From Alphaproteobacteria bacterium (GTDB lineage Bacteria; Pseudomonadota; Alphaproteobacteria; UBA6615): DNA of 47,883 bases. How positions within the stretch are numbered: the stretch's first letter is position 1; the number at the start of each line of letters is the position of its first letter. The stretch lies in the NCBI GenBank assembly GCA_028822385.1, contig JAPKDV010000004.1, forward strand, positions 1 to 47,883. Reading direction: 5' to 3'. Positions 20,252-31,496 of the stretch are shown here, piece by piece. A program made the position numbers and the translations under genes. The notes under the pieces were generated by a model. It searched no databases. It was not told the origin of the DNA and worked only from the letters and a program-made list of their open reading frames with translations.

Positions 20252-21081
20252 AAAGATAGGCGCCATTCAGAAGTCAAAATAAACAAAGCGAAAACTGGCG
20301 CTGCGAAAAGTAGACCATCGACCCGATCAAGGACCCCCCCATGGCCAGGTATCAAGTTCCCAGAATCCTTAACGTCGAACCGCCGCTTGACCCAAGATTC
20401 GAATAGATCACCCGCTTGCGTTGCCAAGGAAAGAACCGCTGCAAGAAGCAGCAATTCAAAATTGCTCGTCTTGGTCACGGCAAGAAATACAAACGCGCCA
20501 CCTACTGTAAAGGTGATCGCACCAACAAACCCGGACCAAGTCTTACCGGGGCTCACACGTGGCGCCAGCTTCGGTCCGCCAATAAGCCTGCCAGCGACAT
20601 AGCCTCCTATATCAGACAGCCAGACCGAGCCAAACAGCATAAAGACCAGATCACGACCCATGTCGGGTGCTTGACGCAAAACAAAGAGCGCAAGCGTGGC
20701 ACACCCCAAATGCAGCAGTGCAACTGCGGCCCATCGTCGTTCAGCCCAAGTTGAACCAATCGAGCCGATAGCCATGAGCAACGCAAGGCCCAGACCCAAA
20801 AGCCCCACTGTTGTACCCGCTACAAATATAGCAACCAGAATAAACAACGGCCCCAGAATCAGGAGCGTTCCCACCCTCAGTGATTCCAGTTTGGCCAGCT
20901 TGCGCCACTCCCCGCCTCCGGCAACGAAAACAATCGCAATCAGGATGGCAAACCAAATTTCGCCTTTCCAGACACATACGAGAACGAGAGGTCCCAGCAC
21001 CAACGCCGAGAGGACTCGCTTGATTATATTGGCAGCTTCCGACTCTGAAGTAGGATGATGGGAATGTTGTGTTTGGCTCAA
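20242..21081 (-). CDS. cdsA: Phosphatidate cytidylyltransferase
   Basis: IIKRVLSALVLGPLVLVCVWKG..., SDIGGYVAGRLIGGPKLAPRVSPGKTWSGFVGA, LESWVKRRFDVKDSGNLIPGHGGVLDRVDGLLFAAP. Upstream ATG codons lie inside uppS; TTG at 21081 is the likely start. Confidence 0.93.
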   Translation of the reverse strand: MSQTQHSHHPTSESEAANIIKRVLSALVLGPLVLVCVWKGEIWFAILIAIVFVAGGGEWRKLAKLESLRVGTLLILGPLFILVAIFVAGTTVGLLGLGLALLMAIGSIGSTWAERRWAAVALLHLGCATLALFVLRQAPDMGRDLVFMLFGSVWLSDIGGYVAGRLIGGPKLAPRVSPGKTWSGFVGAITFTVGGAFVFLAVTKTSNFELLLLAAVLSLATQAGDLFESWVKRRFDVKDSGNLIPGHGGVLDRVDGLLFAAPVFALFILTSEWRLSLWQ

Positions 21082-21085
21082 GGTT

Positions 21086-21817
21086 CTAACCGGCGATTGC
21101 GCCGAACCTGCGATCGCGGCGATTGTATTCAGCGATGGCCTGCTCAAGACCATCGCGCCCAAAATCCGGCCACAGCAGTTTCGTGAACACCAACTCGGTG
21201 TAGGCGCACTGCCACAGCAGAAAATTACTGATCCGCTGTTCATTGCTCGTGCGGATCATCAAATCCGGATCAGGCAAGTCATGGGTCCACAGGTGCTGAC
21301 CCAGTAAGGTTTCATCAACCGTCGACGGATCAAGCTCTCCCGCAGCAGCCTTGGTAGCGATCGTGCGGGCCGCCGTCGCAATATCCTGACGACCGCCATA
21401 GCTAAGTGCGGCTGTCAAATTCAGGCCGTCATTCCCGGCCGTCATCTCTTCAGAGGCCTCTATCAGGCCAACAATATCCTTCGAAAAACGGGTTCGGTCT
21501 CCGATGACTCGAATGCGAATATTCTTACTATGCAAATCGGCCGTTTCCGACTGCAGATAATGTCGCAAAAGCCCCATGAGGTCGAACACTTCCCTTTCGG
21601 GACGGTTCCAGTTTTCGGAACTGAAACCAAACAGGGTCAGATAGCGCACACCAAGGTCATTTGCCGCTTCAAGGGTCCGTTGGACTGCTTGTGCGCCTTT
21701 CTTATGCCCTACTGTCCGGGGAAGTCCGCGGGCACGCGCCCAGCGGCCATTGCCGTCCATAATGATGGCGACATGCGCGGGAACCAGATTAGGGTCGTCG
21801 GAACCGCGGGTCATCAC
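21086..21817 (-). CDS. uppS: Isoprenyl (undecaprenyl diphosphate) transferase
   Basis: HVAIIMDGNGRWARARGLPRTVGHKKGAQAV, LTLFGFSSENWNRP, ALSYGGRQDI, DPDLMIRTSNEQRISNFLLWQCAYTELVF. Confidence 0.97.
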   Translation of the reverse strand: MMTRGSDDPNLVPAHVAIIMDGNGRWARARGLPRTVGHKKGAQAVQRTLEAANDLGVRYLTLFGFSSENWNRPEREVFDLMGLLRHYLQSETADLHSKNIRIRVIGDRTRFSKDIVGLIEASEEMTAGNDGLNLTAALSYGGRQDIATAARTIATKAAAGELDPSTVDETLLGQHLWTHDLPDPDLMIRTSNEQRISNFLLWQCAYTELVFTKLLWPDFGRDGLEQAIAEYNRRDRRFGAIAG

Positions 21818-21819
21818 AC

Positions 21820-22374
21820 TTAGACCTGCATGATCTCCTGCTCTTTGGACTCGAGCAGTTCATCGACGAGCTTGATATGGGCGTCGGTCAGTTTCTGTAT
21901 ATCATCACCACGGTCACGCTGCTCGTCTTGGGATATATCGTTGTCTTTTTCCATCTTCTTCAGTGTGTCCATGCCATCGCGTCGGACATTACGCACCGCG
22001 ATCCGACCTTGTTCGGCGTATTTTGCCGCCACTTTGGCCATTTCCTCGCGGCGTTCTTCGCTCAGTTCAGGGATAGGCACACGGATCAGATTACCTTCAG
22101 TCTGCGGATTCAGGCCGAGTTCTGCATCCATTATCGCCTTTTCAGTCGCCTTGATGTTCCCGTTGTCCCAGACTTGCACTGTCAGCAGGCGTGGCTCGGG
22201 CACACTCACAGACGCGACCTGATTAAGCGGCATGGCTGCCCCATAGGCAACCACCTGGATATTTTCGAGCAGGCTTGTCGACGCACGCCCTGTGCGCAGT
22301 CCTGCGAATTCCCGCTTTAGCGCGTCGACCGCGCCATCCATGCGGCGTGTGAGATCGCTTTCATCGGCAGACAC
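21820..22374 (-). CDS. frr: Ribosome recycling factor
   Basis: [70 protein letters not shown]. Confidence 0.97.
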   Translation of the reverse strand: MSADESDLTRRMDGAVDALKREFAGLRTGRASTSLLENIQVVAYGAAMPLNQVASVSVPEPRLLTVQVWDNGNIKATEKAIMDAELGLNPQTEGNLIRVPIPELSEERREEMAKVAAKYAEQGRIAVRNVRRDGMDTLKKMEKDNDISQDEQRDRGDDIQKLTDAHIKLVDELLESKEQEIMQV

Positions 22375-23099
22375 TAGCCTTCTCCTCTAACAATCGTGAA
22401 CCGGCCTTCTCCATTTAGAACGCGCAGTACTTCACCGGCCTTCTGAATTGAAAACACCATTATCGGAATATCATTTTCTCGACACAATGTGATAGCCGCA
22501 GCGTCCATAACCTTCAGGTCCCGCTGGATTACATCAAAATGAGTCAGGGATTTAAAGCGCTCCGCCAAGGGGTCCTTTTCGGGATCTGCGGTGTAAACGC
22601 CGTCAACCTTCGTCCCCTTCATCAGACAATCACAGTCCATTTCAGAGGCACGTAACGCAGCCGCAGTATCCGTGGTGAAGTATGGATTACCCGTGCCTGC
22701 AGCAAAAATTACGACGCGCCCCTTTTCCATATGCCGCATCGCGCGGCGCCGGATATAAGGCTCGCAAACCGTTGACATAGGGATTGCTGACAACACTCGC
22801 GTCGGAACGTCATGCCCCTCTAGAGCACTTTGCAATGCCAAGGCGTTCATCACGGTCGCCAGCATGCCCATATAATCGGCACTGGCACGCTCCATCCCTT
22901 GGGCGGCAACAGACACACCCCTAAAGATATTACCACCGCCAACAACGAGGCAAAGCTCAACACCGCTCTCGTGTACCTGAGAAATATCGTTAGCAATGCG
23001 GTCGACGGTTTCCGGATTCAAGCCGAATTCACCGTCCCCCATAAGGACTTCGCCTGAAATCTTCAGCAGGACGCGCTTGTAACTTCCGTCACCTGTCAT
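22374..23099 (-). CDS. pyrH: UMP kinase
   Basis: [76 protein letters not shown]. Confidence 0.97.
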   Translation of the reverse strand: MTGDGSYKRVLLKISGEVLMGDGEFGLNPETVDRIANDISQVHESGVELCLVVGGGNIFRGVSVAAQGMERASADYMGMLATVMNALALQSALEGHDVPTRVLSAIPMSTVCEPYIRRRAMRHMEKGRVVIFAAGTGNPYFTTDTAAALRASEMDCDCLMKGTKVDGVYTADPEKDPLAERFKSLTHFDVIQRDLKVMDAAAITLCRENDIPIMVFSIQKAGEVLRVLNGEGRFTIVRGEG

Positions 23100-23131
23100 C
23101 TGCTGACCGCCTCCCGCGGTCGAATTGCAAA

Positions 23132-24052
23132 TCAGCCTGCGAGTTTCGCAACCTCATCGGCAAAATCGTCTTCCTTGCGCTCGACACCTTCACCAACCGT
23201 AAACCGTTCGAAACCAACAATTTTGATCTGGCTTCCTATCTCTTTTGCAGCCGCTTCGACGAACTTTCCAACTCTGGAGTTGGTGTCCATGATGAAGACC
23301 TGTTCAAGTAGCACCACTTCTTCATAGTACTTACGAATCCGACCCTCAACCATCTTAGCGATAATCTCTTCCGGCTTGCCGGAAGCACGGGCCTGTTCAG
23401 AAAGAATATCGCGCTCACGTTCCAGCTTGCTGGCATCGACTGAATCAATATCCAGAAACTGCGGCTGAGATGAGGCCACATGCATAGCAAGCTTGCGGCC
23501 CAGATCATCCAGTGTGGCCTTATCGCCGTCTGACTCGAGCGCAACCATCACACCGATCTTGCCCATGCCCGGTGCAACCTGACCGTGAACATAACCCGCA
23601 ACTGAGCCGTTCGATACCGAAAGGCGGACCGAGCGACGCAGACCAAGGTTTTCACCAATCTTGGCGACCAGATTGACAACGGCCTGTTCTACCGACGTGC
23701 CTGCTTCAAAGTCTGCCGCCTTCAGCGTGTCGACACTCTCACCGTTCGCGATTGCGATCGCAGCCGTCTTGCTCACGAATTCCTGGAACATTTCATTGCG
23801 TCCCACAAAGTCGGTTTCTGCATTCACTTCGACGAGCGCGCCGGTATTGCCTTCGATGACCATACCAACAAGGCCTTCTGCCGCAGCGCGGCCAGCCTTC
23901 TTGGCTGCAGCTGAAAGGCCCTTTTTACGGAGCCAATCGATAGCTATCTCCATGTCGCCATCGTTTTCCTTAAGCGCGGTTTTGCAATCCATCATGCCCG
24001 CACCGGATTTCTCACGAAGCTCCTTAACGGCAGCCGCGGTGACCTCAGCCAT
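23132..24052 (-). CDS. tsf: Elongation factor Ts
   Basis: [66 protein letters not shown]. Confidence 0.97.
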   Translation of the reverse strand: MAEVTAAAVKELREKSGAGMMDCKTALKENDGDMEIAIDWLRKKGLSAAAKKAGRAAAEGLVGMVIEGNTGALVEVNAETDFVGRNEMFQEFVSKTAAIAIANGESVDTLKAADFEAGTSVEQAVVNLVAKIGENLGLRRSVRLSVSNGSVAGYVHGQVAPGMGKIGVMVALESDGDKATLDDLGRKLAMHVASSQPQFLDIDSVDASKLERERDILSEQARASGKPEEIIAKMVEGRIRKYYEEVVLLEQVFIMDTNSRVGKFVEAAAKEIGSQIKIVGFERFTVGEGVERKEDDFADEVAKLAG

Positions 24053-24103
24053 GCTGATACTCCACTTTTGTAATCGGTTTTAAACTATTCTATATAAAAG
24101 ACG

Positions 24104-24979
24104 TTATGATGCGGCGACATCAGGAGCAGCAGCGGCAACAGGTGCAGCAACTTCTGTTTCAGGTGCCGGAGTTGTTTCTAGTGCCGGCTCCGCAGCAGCG
24201 GCTTCAACAGCTGCTTCTGGCGCAGCCTGATCAAGGGCCTCTTCCGGCGGAGCTTCCGCCGCACCGACATCAACACCGGCAGCAACCATGTCCTGCTGCA
24301 ACCCATCAATAACCGCGCCCGCAAAGAGGTCGCAGTAGAGCTGGATTGCTCGCATTGCATCATCGTTGCCCGGGATTGGCATATCGATGTCAGATGGGTT
24401 CGAATTGGAGTCGACGACACCAACTACAGGAATACCAAGCTTCTTAGCTTCCTTAATCGCGATGTCTTCCTTATTGGTGTCGATGATCACGACCAGATCC
24501 GGACGACCGCCCATTTCCTTAATGCCACCAAGCGCCATTTCCAGCTTGTCGCGCTGACGGGTAAGCTGCAGGGTCTCTTTCTTGGTCAAACCCTCAAGAG
24601 CTTCACCGCTGAGCTTTTCATCGAGCTCTTTAAGCGTTTTGATCGACTGGGAAATCGTCTTCCAGTTAGTCAACATGCCGCCGAGCCAACGCTGATTGAC
24701 ATAGTACTGGCCACACTTGCGGGCAGATTCAGCAACAATGTCGCTTGCCGCACGCTTGGTGCCAACAAACAGCACACGCCCGCCCTCGGATGCAACGCTA
24801 CGAGCCGCATTGAGCGCGGTGTAGAGCATCGGAACCGTCTGCTGCAGATCGATGATATGAATGCCATTGCGAACGCCAAAGATGAACTGACCCATCTTGG
24901 GGTTCCAGCGACGCGTATTATGACCAAAGTGAACACCAGCTTCGAGCAGCTGGCGCATTGTGAATGTTGGGACCGCCAT
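24104..24979 (-). CDS. rpsB: 30S ribosomal protein S2 with Ala/Pro/Glu-rich C-terminal tail
   Basis: [48 protein letters not shown]...; preceded by AAAAGGAGAGACC RBS. The 25201 ORF start is spurious. Confidence 0.97.
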   Translation of the reverse strand: MAVPTFTMRQLLEAGVHFGHNTRRWNPKMGQFIFGVRNGIHIIDLQQTVPMLYTALNAARSVASEGGRVLFVGTKRAASDIVAESARKCGQYYVNQRWLGGMLTNWKTISQSIKTLKELDEKLSGEALEGLTKKETLQLTRQRDKLEMALGGIKEMGGRPDLVVIIDTNKEDIAIKEAKKLGIPVVGVVDSNSNPSDIDMPIPGNDDAMRAIQLYCDLFAGAVIDGLQQDMVAAGVDVGAAEAPPEEALDQAAPEAAVEAAAAEPALETTPAPETEVAAPVAAAAPDVAAS

Positions 24980-25160
24980 GGTCTCTCCTTTTCCGGTTGA
25001 ACCTCCGCAGACTGCCGCCCCTTTAGGGCACCGGATCGACGCGCGGTTATGACTGTCCGCTTGCCGTACGTCTACGTGTGGATTTATGTTTCGCACATGC
25101 GATAACGGACGCGGTGATACCCGCCAGTCACATGAAAGACAAGGGCTTTCTCGCCGCAGG

Positions 25161-25499
25161 TCAGGGTTTCTTGTACTCGATCTCCAAAGCCATAAGTGCA
25201 CTGCCAGATTTCACGGTCACATTGTGCTCAAAGCCATCGCCGACATCGTAGAATGTGGCAACGCCCGCTTGCGAGAACATTGTTCCCTCCTTGCCGTCGG
25301 TACGATCTATTTTGACCTCACTCGACTGGAAATGATAACCAACATAGTTGTGCTCGTGACGGTGCCAGCCGGAATTTTCGCCCGATTCTATGCGATGAAA
25401 GGTGATCCGCGTGATATCATTGTCGATGAGTACGTCGTAATGCCCGATCTTGTCTTTCGGGGTTTCATATTCGGTCTTCTCATCCAGCTTACGTGACAC
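25161..25499 (-). CDS. Small cupin-fold protein
   Basis: [75 protein letters not shown]; similar to the adjacent upstream ORF. Confidence 0.8.
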   Translation of the reverse strand: MSRKLDEKTEYETPKDKIGHYDVLIDNDITRITFHRIESGENSGWHRHEHNYVGYHFQSSEVKIDRTDGKEGTMFSQAGVATFYDVGDGFEHNVTVKSGSALMALEIEYKKP

Positions 25500-25512
25500 A
25501 GTCGCCTCACTT

Positions 25513-25842
25513 TCAGGTTTTGTATTCGATTTCCGTCACGACAATATCAACATCCCCGATATTCATCGCGTTGTGCTCAACTGGCGCGCTGATAGTTGCG
25601 GCTGTTCCGGGCACATACTCAATGGTACGTTCCGTGCCATCGGCGTGCTCCAGAAAGAGCGTGCCTTCTGACTGCTGAATGGTCACATAGTCAAAATCAT
25701 GCAAATGCCAACCGGTCTGCTGCTCTGGCTTGAGCAACCAATGGGTAATCCTCGTGCGATCATTGTCCATCAGCGTGGTAAAAGTCCCGACCTCACGGTC
25801 GGCTGCTTCGGACGCGGTTTTCTCGGCTAGTTTCGTCGACAT
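25513..25842 (-). CDS. Small cupin-fold protein (tandem paralog)
   Basis: KPEQQTGWHLHDFDYVTIQQSEGTLFLEHADGTERTIEYVPGTAATISAPVEHNAMNIGDVDIVVTEIEYKT; GWHxHxxxYV motif shared with 25161..25499. Confidence 0.8.
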   Translation of the reverse strand: MSTKLAEKTASEAADREVGTFTTLMDNDRTRITHWLLKPEQQTGWHLHDFDYVTIQQSEGTLFLEHADGTERTIEYVPGTAATISAPVEHNAMNIGDVDIVVTEIEYKT

Positions 25843-25899
25843 TACGTTCTGTCCCCCAAATACGTCGGCGTGAGCTTACACGAAAGTCAGTGCGAGAAC

Positions 25900-28800
25900 C
25901 TACAATTCGCGAACTTCGGCAATTCCCGGAATGGCTAACATTGCCGCGCGAATTTGCGGTGTACAGCGATATCTGCCGCTCAGTCGTACAATGACCTCAC
26001 GGCTTTCATCGGGAATCACAAGGCTGATGCGACCATTGACGTTGTCGTTTTCTTTCGGTGTCGCCTCACGTTCAATCAATGCCTTGAGAGATGGAAGAGG
26101 CTCCGCATCCTCGAGCCAGATGCGGATCGCGACCGGCGCGCTGGCTGCAGCCACCTCCAGCGGACGGACGCTCTGACCTGACAGGCGCAATTGCCCTTGT
26201 TCGATGCGTGCACCGGTCTGAATCAACACCGGCTTCCCGCTATTCAGAACTTCACGCGAGGCATCCAGAACTTCAGAGAACATCATCACTTCGAATATGC
26301 CCTTCGCATCGGAGAGCTGCACAAACGCATATTTACTGCCTCGCTGAGAGGTGCGTTGCTGAACAGAAATGACCGACCCAGCAAGCGCTAGCGCCGCAGC
26401 GCCACCCTGAGCGCTGACGGTATCCTCAATTTCATTGCTGGCAACAACGCCCAGTTTCTGCAGCAACTTACCATATTCATCGAGCGGATGCGCCGACATG
26501 TAGAACCCGACCGCGTTCAGTTCACGTTGCAAACGCTCGGACTGCAACCAATCCATACGATCCGGCAGCTGCGGCTTGATCGACGAATCTCCGCTCATAT
26601 CGCCAAGCAGATTGAACTGGCCGCTTTCCCGCTCGCGCTGAGTAGCCTGGGCATGGCCCAATATCTGATCAATGCCGTCAAACACCCGCGCCCGATTGAC
26701 GTCGAGTGCGTCGAATCCCCCAGACTCGATGAGATGTTCGAGCTGACGACGGTTCATCACATGGGCATTCAGCCGACTAGCAACCTCAAAGACATCTTCG
26801 AACGGACCATTGGTTTCGCGTTCGATCACAAGCTCTGCCATTGCAGCCCGACCCACGCCCTTAATTGCCGCCAGCGCGTAGCGGATGCCGCCGATCGGCG
26901 GGATGACCTCGTGCTCGCCCTCTTCAACCGGCTCAGTAGCCGGGAGGTTGAGGCTTGCAACACCGAACTCAACCTCGGATTCGTTCATATCCGGCGGCAG
27001 AAGCATAATGTTCTGCCGTTCTAGCTCCTGCTTGTAGATCGCCAGCTTGTCGGTGTTGCCCATATCGAGCGTCATCGAGGCCGCGAAGAACTCAACAGGA
27101 TGGTTCGCCTTCAACCAGGCCGTCTGGTAGGCAATCAGCGCATAGGCCGCAGCATGGGCCTTGTTGAAGCCGTAACCGGCAAATTTAGCGATGGTTGCGA
27201 AAATGCGTCGCGAGATGTCTTCAGGCACATCGCGATCCTTAGCACCGGCGACGAACAACTCCTCCTGAGCATCCATTTCCGCCTTGATCTTCTTCCCCAT
27301 GGCACGGCGCAGCAAATCAGCATTACCAAGCGTGTAACCAGCCAGTTGCTGGGCCATTTGCATGACCTGTTCTTGATAGATCGGAATGCCGTAAGTCTCG
27401 CCGAGACACTGCTCAAGGTCTTTGTGCAGGTAGTCGACCTCCTCCCGGCCGTGCTTACGCGCGATGTAGCTTGGGATGTTGTCCATCGGGCCCGGACGAT
27501 ACAGCGCAACAACGGCGATAATGTCTTCAAACCGGTCAGGCCGCAGTTTCTTGAGAACATCGCGAACCCCTGAGGATTCACACTGGAACACGCCTGTCGT
27601 GTCGCCTCGGGCCAGCATTTCAAAGGTTTTTTCGTCATCCAGCGGCAATGTCGCCAGATCAACTTTCACATCCCGATCTTCGAGCAATTCGACCGCTTTC
27701 TGGAGCACATCAAGCGTCTTGAGACCTAGAAAGTCGAACTTCACCAGGCCGGCAGCTTCCACATATTTCATGCTGAACTGGGTCGCGAGCGTGGACGCAC
27801 GCGGGTCGCGGTAAAGCGGAATGATTTCTGACAAGGCACGGTCACCGATCACCACACCCGCGGCATGGGTCGAGGAGTTGCGGAACAACCCTTCCAGTTT
27901 CAAGGCGAGATCGAGTAAATGCGCCACTGCTTCATCTTCGTCGCGCATTGCCTGAAGCGGGGCTTCGCCGTCGATTGCCTGCTGCAGGGTTGTCGGATTG
28001 GCAGGATTGTTGGGAACCAGCTTCGCAATACGGTCAACCTGGCCGTAAGGCATCTCGAGAACACGCCCCACATCGCGCACTACAGCACGGGCCTGAAGCT
28101 TGCCGAACGTAATAATCTGCGCGACCCGGTCATTGCCGTATTTCTGCTGAACGTAGTGAATGACTTCGTCGCGCCGATCCTGACAAAAATCGATATCAAA
28201 ATCAGGCATCGACACTCGTTCCGGGTTCAGGAAACGCTCAAAGAACAGCCCAAACCGAAGGGGGTCGAGATCAGTAATGGTTAACACCCACGCGACCAAA
28301 GACCCGGCACCCGAGCCACGCCCTGGTCCCACTGCGATGTTGTTGGACTTGGACCACTTGATAAAATCAGAAACAATCAAAAAATAACCAGAAAACCCCA
28401 TATTCACAATGGTTTCTAGCTCATACCTCAACCTATCTCTATACGGAAGCGCGATCTCTTCCCGTTCGGCTACATCCATATTATCGGTATAGACATGGGC
28501 TTCCAGGCGCACTTCTAGTCCAGCTTCCGACTCCGTGCGCAGCGCGTCTTCTTCGCTACCTCCATTGACTGTCGGGAACGGCGGCAACATTGGTGGAGCC
28601 TCTGTCGGCATAAAGGAACAGCGCTGGGCAATCACTAGCGTGTTGTCGATAGCTTCGGGTAGATCAGCAAACAGCGCCCGCATCTCAGCTGCGGATTTAA
28701 AACGATGTTCCGGCGTTACCCGCCGACGTTCCGTCTGCGAGACATAAGCGCTTTGCGAGATACACAACAGCGCGTCATGGGCCTCGTACATGCCCTCATC

Positions 28801-29454
28801 GGCAAACATCGCTTCGTTGGTCGCAACCAGCGGCAGGTCATGTTTAAACGCGAGGTCCAGAAACGCTGTTTCCAGCCTGTCCTCTTTGTCGACGTTGTGT
28901 CGCTGGATTTCGACGTATAAACGCCCGGGAAAGAGGCCGGAAAGTTTGAGCATGGCCTCTTCAGCCGCCTCCGCCTGTCCTTCTAACAGCAGCCGCCCCG
29001 GAAGTCCCGCGATCCCGCCTGACAGCGCGATCAGCCCATCCGTCACGCCATCCAAATTTTCGAGCAACACCACCGCTGTGCCATCGTCTGCCATATCGAT
29101 GAAGGATCTGCTGACGATGTTCAGAAGGTTCTTGTAACCAACTTCCGACTGCACCAGCAGGACGAGCTGATCACCGTCGTGATAATGGCTCGCGACATTG
29201 CCGCCTTTACGAGCAGAATCTGGGTTTTCGTCGACCGCCAGTGCAATTTGACAGCCCACAATAGGCTGAATTCCGCCTTTCGCTGCCGCGAGAGAGAACT
29301 CCAACGCTCCGAATAAATTTCCAGTGTCAGTGATGCCCACCGCTGGCATCTTTTTGTCTTGACACAATTGCACCAGTTGCGGAATGCGCAGCGCACTCTC
29401 AGCGAGAGAATAAGCGGAATGAACGCGAAGGTGGACGAAATCAGCGTGTGGCAT
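25900..29454 (-). CDS. dnaE: DNA polymerase III subunit alpha
   Basis: FVHLRVHSAYSLAESALRIPQLVQ (PHP), GPGRGSGAGSLVAWVLTITDLDPLRFGLFFERFLNPERVSMPDFDIDFCQDRRDEVI, KFDFLGLKTLDVL, FNKAHAAAYALIAYQTAWLKANHPVEFFAASMT. Confidence 0.98.
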   Translation of the reverse strand: MPHADFVHLRVHSAYSLAESALRIPQLVQLCQDKKMPAVGITDTGNLFGALEFSLAAAKGGIQPIVGCQIALAVDENPDSARKGGNVASHYHDGDQLVLLVQSEVGYKNLLNIVSRSFIDMADDGTAVVLLENLDGVTDGLIALSGGIAGLPGRLLLEGQAEAAEEAMLKLSGLFPGRLYVEIQRHNVDKEDRLETAFLDLAFKHDLPLVATNEAMFADEGMYEAHDALLCISQSAYVSQTERRRVTPEHRFKSAAEMRALFADLPEAIDNTLVIAQRCSFMPTEAPPMLPPFPTVNGGSEEDALRTESEAGLEVRLEAHVYTDNMDVAEREEIALPYRDRLRYELETIVNMGFSGYFLIVSDFIKWSKSNNIAVGPGRGSGAGSLVAWVLTITDLDPLRFGLFFERFLNPERVSMPDFDIDFCQDRRDEVIHYVQQKYGNDRVAQIITFGKLQARAVVRDVGRVLEMPYGQVDRIAKLVPNNPANPTTLQQAIDGEAPLQAMRDEDEAVAHLLDLALKLEGLFRNSSTHAAGVVIGDRALSEIIPLYRDPRASTLATQFSMKYVEAAGLVKFDFLGLKTLDVLQKAVELLEDRDVKVDLATLPLDDEKTFEMLARGDTTGVFQCESSGVRDVLKKLRPDRFEDIIAVVALYRPGPMDNIPSYIARKHGREEVDYLHKDLEQCLGETYGIPIYQEQVMQMAQQLAGYTLGNADLLRRAMGKKIKAEMDAQEELFVAGAKDRDVPEDISRRIFATIAKFAGYGFNKAHAAAYALIAYQTAWLKANHPVEFFAASMTLDMGNTDKLAIYKQELERQNIMLLPPDMNESEVEFGVASLNLPATEPVEEGEHEVIPPIGGIRYALAAIKGVGRAAMAELVIERETNGPFEDVFEVASRLNAHVMNRRQLEHLIESGGFDALDVNRARVFDGIDQILGHAQATQRERESGQFNLLGDMSGDSSIKPQLPDRMDWLQSERLQRELNAVGFYMSAHPLDEYGKLLQKLGVVASNEIEDTVSAQGGAAALALAGSVISVQQRTSQRGSKYAFVQLSDAKGIFEVMMFSEVLDASREVLNSGKPVLIQTGARIEQGQLRLSGQSVRPLEVAAASAPVAIRIWLEDAEPLPSLKALIEREATPKENDNVNGRISLVIPDESREVIVRLSGRYRCTPQIRAAMLAIPGIAEVREL

Positions 29455-29485
29455 GATGTCAGACTAAACCGATTCTCCGGCTCTT

Positions 29486-29514
29486 TCCCCGCTGAACAGC
29501 TCGAAAAGCGGGGA
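29486..29514. repeat. Perfect inverted repeat in the lolD-dnaE junction (TCCCCGCT...AGCGGGGA)
   Basis: 8-bp GC-rich stem between the lolD stop and the dnaE start; no T-tract on the minus strand. Confidence 0.6.
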
Positions 29515-29518
29515 CAAC

Positions 29519-30199
29519 TCAGACCGTTTCGACCTTACCGTCAAGCAATTGCAGCGTTCGGTCCATTTTTGAGGCAAGGTCGAGATTATGGGTCGCCACA
29601 AGAGCCCCAAGACCCGCACCACGCACCAGCTTTAGCAGTTGCTCAAACACCGCGCCAGCCGTCCCCGGATCGAGGTTTCCGGTAGGTTCATCGGCCAGTA
29701 AAACCGCAGGTGCATTGGCAACACTCCGGGCGATCGCAATACGTTGCTGCTCGCCACCGCTCAACTGGCCCGGCCGATGGGTCGCCCGGTCACTTAGACC
29801 CACCATTTCAAGCAACTCCCCCGCACGACCTCGCGCAGTGGACTTGGCGACACCTGCAATCATTTGCGGCAACATCACATTTTCCAGTGCCGAAAATTCC
29901 GGTAGCAGATGATGAAACTGATAAACAAAGCCCAGTGAACTGCGCCGAAGCCTTGTGCGGTCTGCTTCTGGCAGATTTGCGCAGCTTTCTCCGGTGACGA
30001 CCACGTCTCCGGCATCGGGTCGCTCCAACAGCCCGGCAATATGCAGCAAAGTCGACTTACCGGCCCCCGACGGCCCAACAAGTGCAACAATCTCACCTCG
30101 TGCAAGATACATTTCGGCTTCACGAAGGACGGACAATTTACGCCCGCCCTGTTCGAAGGTACGTGTAACCCCTTTGAGTTCCAGCGCGAGATCACTCAT
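29519..30199 (-). CDS. lolD: Lipoprotein-releasing ABC transporter ATP-binding protein
   Basis: [23 protein letters not shown] (Walker A), [32 protein letters not shown]; adjacent to the permease. Confidence 0.93.
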   Translation of the reverse strand: MSDLALELKGVTRTFEQGGRKLSVLREAEMYLARGEIVALVGPSGAGKSTLLHIAGLLERPDAGDVVVTGESCANLPEADRTRLRRSSLGFVYQFHHLLPEFSALENVMLPQMIAGVAKSTARGRAGELLEMVGLSDRATHRPGQLSGGEQQRIAIARSVANAPAVLLADEPTGNLDPGTAGAVFEQLLKLVRGAGLGALVATHNLDLASKMDRTLQLLDGKVETV

Positions 30200-31436
30200 T
30201 ACGAAGCGCCTCTACTGGATCGAGGCGAGAAGCTCGCCAGCTAGGGTAAAGCGTCGCCAGGACCGACAGACACAGCGCCATAGAGACAACCGTCACAACC
30301 TCACCGGAATCAACCTCAGCAGGAAGCTGGCTCAGGAAGTAGATTTCTGCGGCGAACAGGTCTGTCCCCGTCAGGGATTCCAGTACCCGGCGCAGGGATT
30401 CAATGTTCCGCGCGAACAACAAGCCCAGAATGGTACCCGACAAAGTTCCCACCACGCCGATACTTGTTCCTACGATAAAGAACACCCGCATGATAGTACC
30501 CCGCGAAGCGCCCACAGTACGTAAGATCGCGATGGCAGAACCCTTATCCTTCACCAGCATGATCAGGCTGGAAATGATATTGAAGGCGGCTACCAGAATA
30601 ATCAGTGTCAAAATCAGAAACATCACGTTGCGCTCAACCTGCAACGCATTGAAGAAACTTCGATTGGCCTGTTGCCAATCAAACAATCGATGTTCGGCAT
30701 CAATTACCGCACCAATCGCAAGTCGCTGACGCGATAGATTGTCCGGATTCACCAAAAAAACTTCAAGCTGATTGACCGTGTCGCCGAGCCGGAAATACTT
30801 TTGAGCAGCTGCGAGCGGCATGAAAATGAAGCTGCTATCGAACTCGAACATGCCGACCTCAAAGGTCGCAACCACGCGATAGGCCTGCATGCGCGGCACC
30901 GTGCCAAACGCCGTCACAGTCCCTCGCGGCGAGACGAGCGTAACCTTGTCGCCTGTGATTACACCAAGCGTACGAGCTAACCTCGATCCCAGCGCAATGG
31001 CATCAGTGCCGTTGAAATTATCCAAACTCCCCGAGCGGATATTTCTCTCGATAGACAGTCGGCTCCCAAGGTCTTCAGGTTTCAGCCCACGCACCAGCGC
31101 ACCCGCAGATCGCCCGCCACTCGTGGCCAGGACCTGACCCTCAACCAGAGGCGTGACAGATAGGACACCGTCCACAACCCGCACCCGGTCGGCCAGCGGA
31201 TTGTAGTTTGAAACAGCACCAACTGAGCTAACCACGGCAATATGGCCATTCAGGCCCAGAATTCGGTCCAGAAGCTCGATCCGAAAGCCGTTCATCACCG
31301 AAAGCACTATAATCAAGGTAGCCACGCCGAGGCCTATCCCCAAAAGTGAGAACCCAGCAATTACAGATATGAAACCTTCAGCGCGACGGGCCCGCATATA
31401 ACGCCACGCGATCATCCATTCTACCGCAGAGAACAT
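30192..31436 (-). CDS. Lipoprotein-releasing ABC transporter permease (LolC/LolE family)
   Basis: [61 protein letters not shown]...; FtsX-like C-terminal region. Confidence 0.94.
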   Translation of the reverse strand: MFSAVEWMIAWRYMRARRAEGFISVIAGFSLLGIGLGVATLIIVLSVMNGFRIELLDRILGLNGHIAVVSSVGAVSNYNPLADRVRVVDGVLSVTPLVEGQVLATSGGRSAGALVRGLKPEDLGSRLSIERNIRSGSLDNFNGTDAIALGSRLARTLGVITGDKVTLVSPRGTVTAFGTVPRMQAYRVVATFEVGMFEFDSSFIFMPLAAAQKYFRLGDTVNQLEVFLVNPDNLSRQRLAIGAVIDAEHRLFDWQQANRSFFNALQVERNVMFLILTLIILVAAFNIISSLIMLVKDKGSAIAILRTVGASRGTIMRVFFIVGTSIGVVGTLSGTILGLLFARNIESLRRVLESLTGTDLFAAEIYFLSQLPAEVDSGEVVTVVSMALCLSVLATLYPSWRASRLDPVEALRNE

Positions 31437-31496
31437 CAGGAGAAAATTCTGTCAGGGCGGAAGATGCACAAAGCATGACGCAGCATTCTGATCACG

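Noticed and set aside
24106-24312. Gln-rich + strand ORF opposite rpsB
   Set aside because: Antisense shadow of the GCN-rich Ala codons encoding the S2 C-terminal tail; no independent evidence.
25086-25496. 136-aa + strand ORF opposite the first small cupin
   Set aside because: Antisense; the minus-strand cupin motif [10 protein letters not shown] and its adjacent paralog favour the minus frame.
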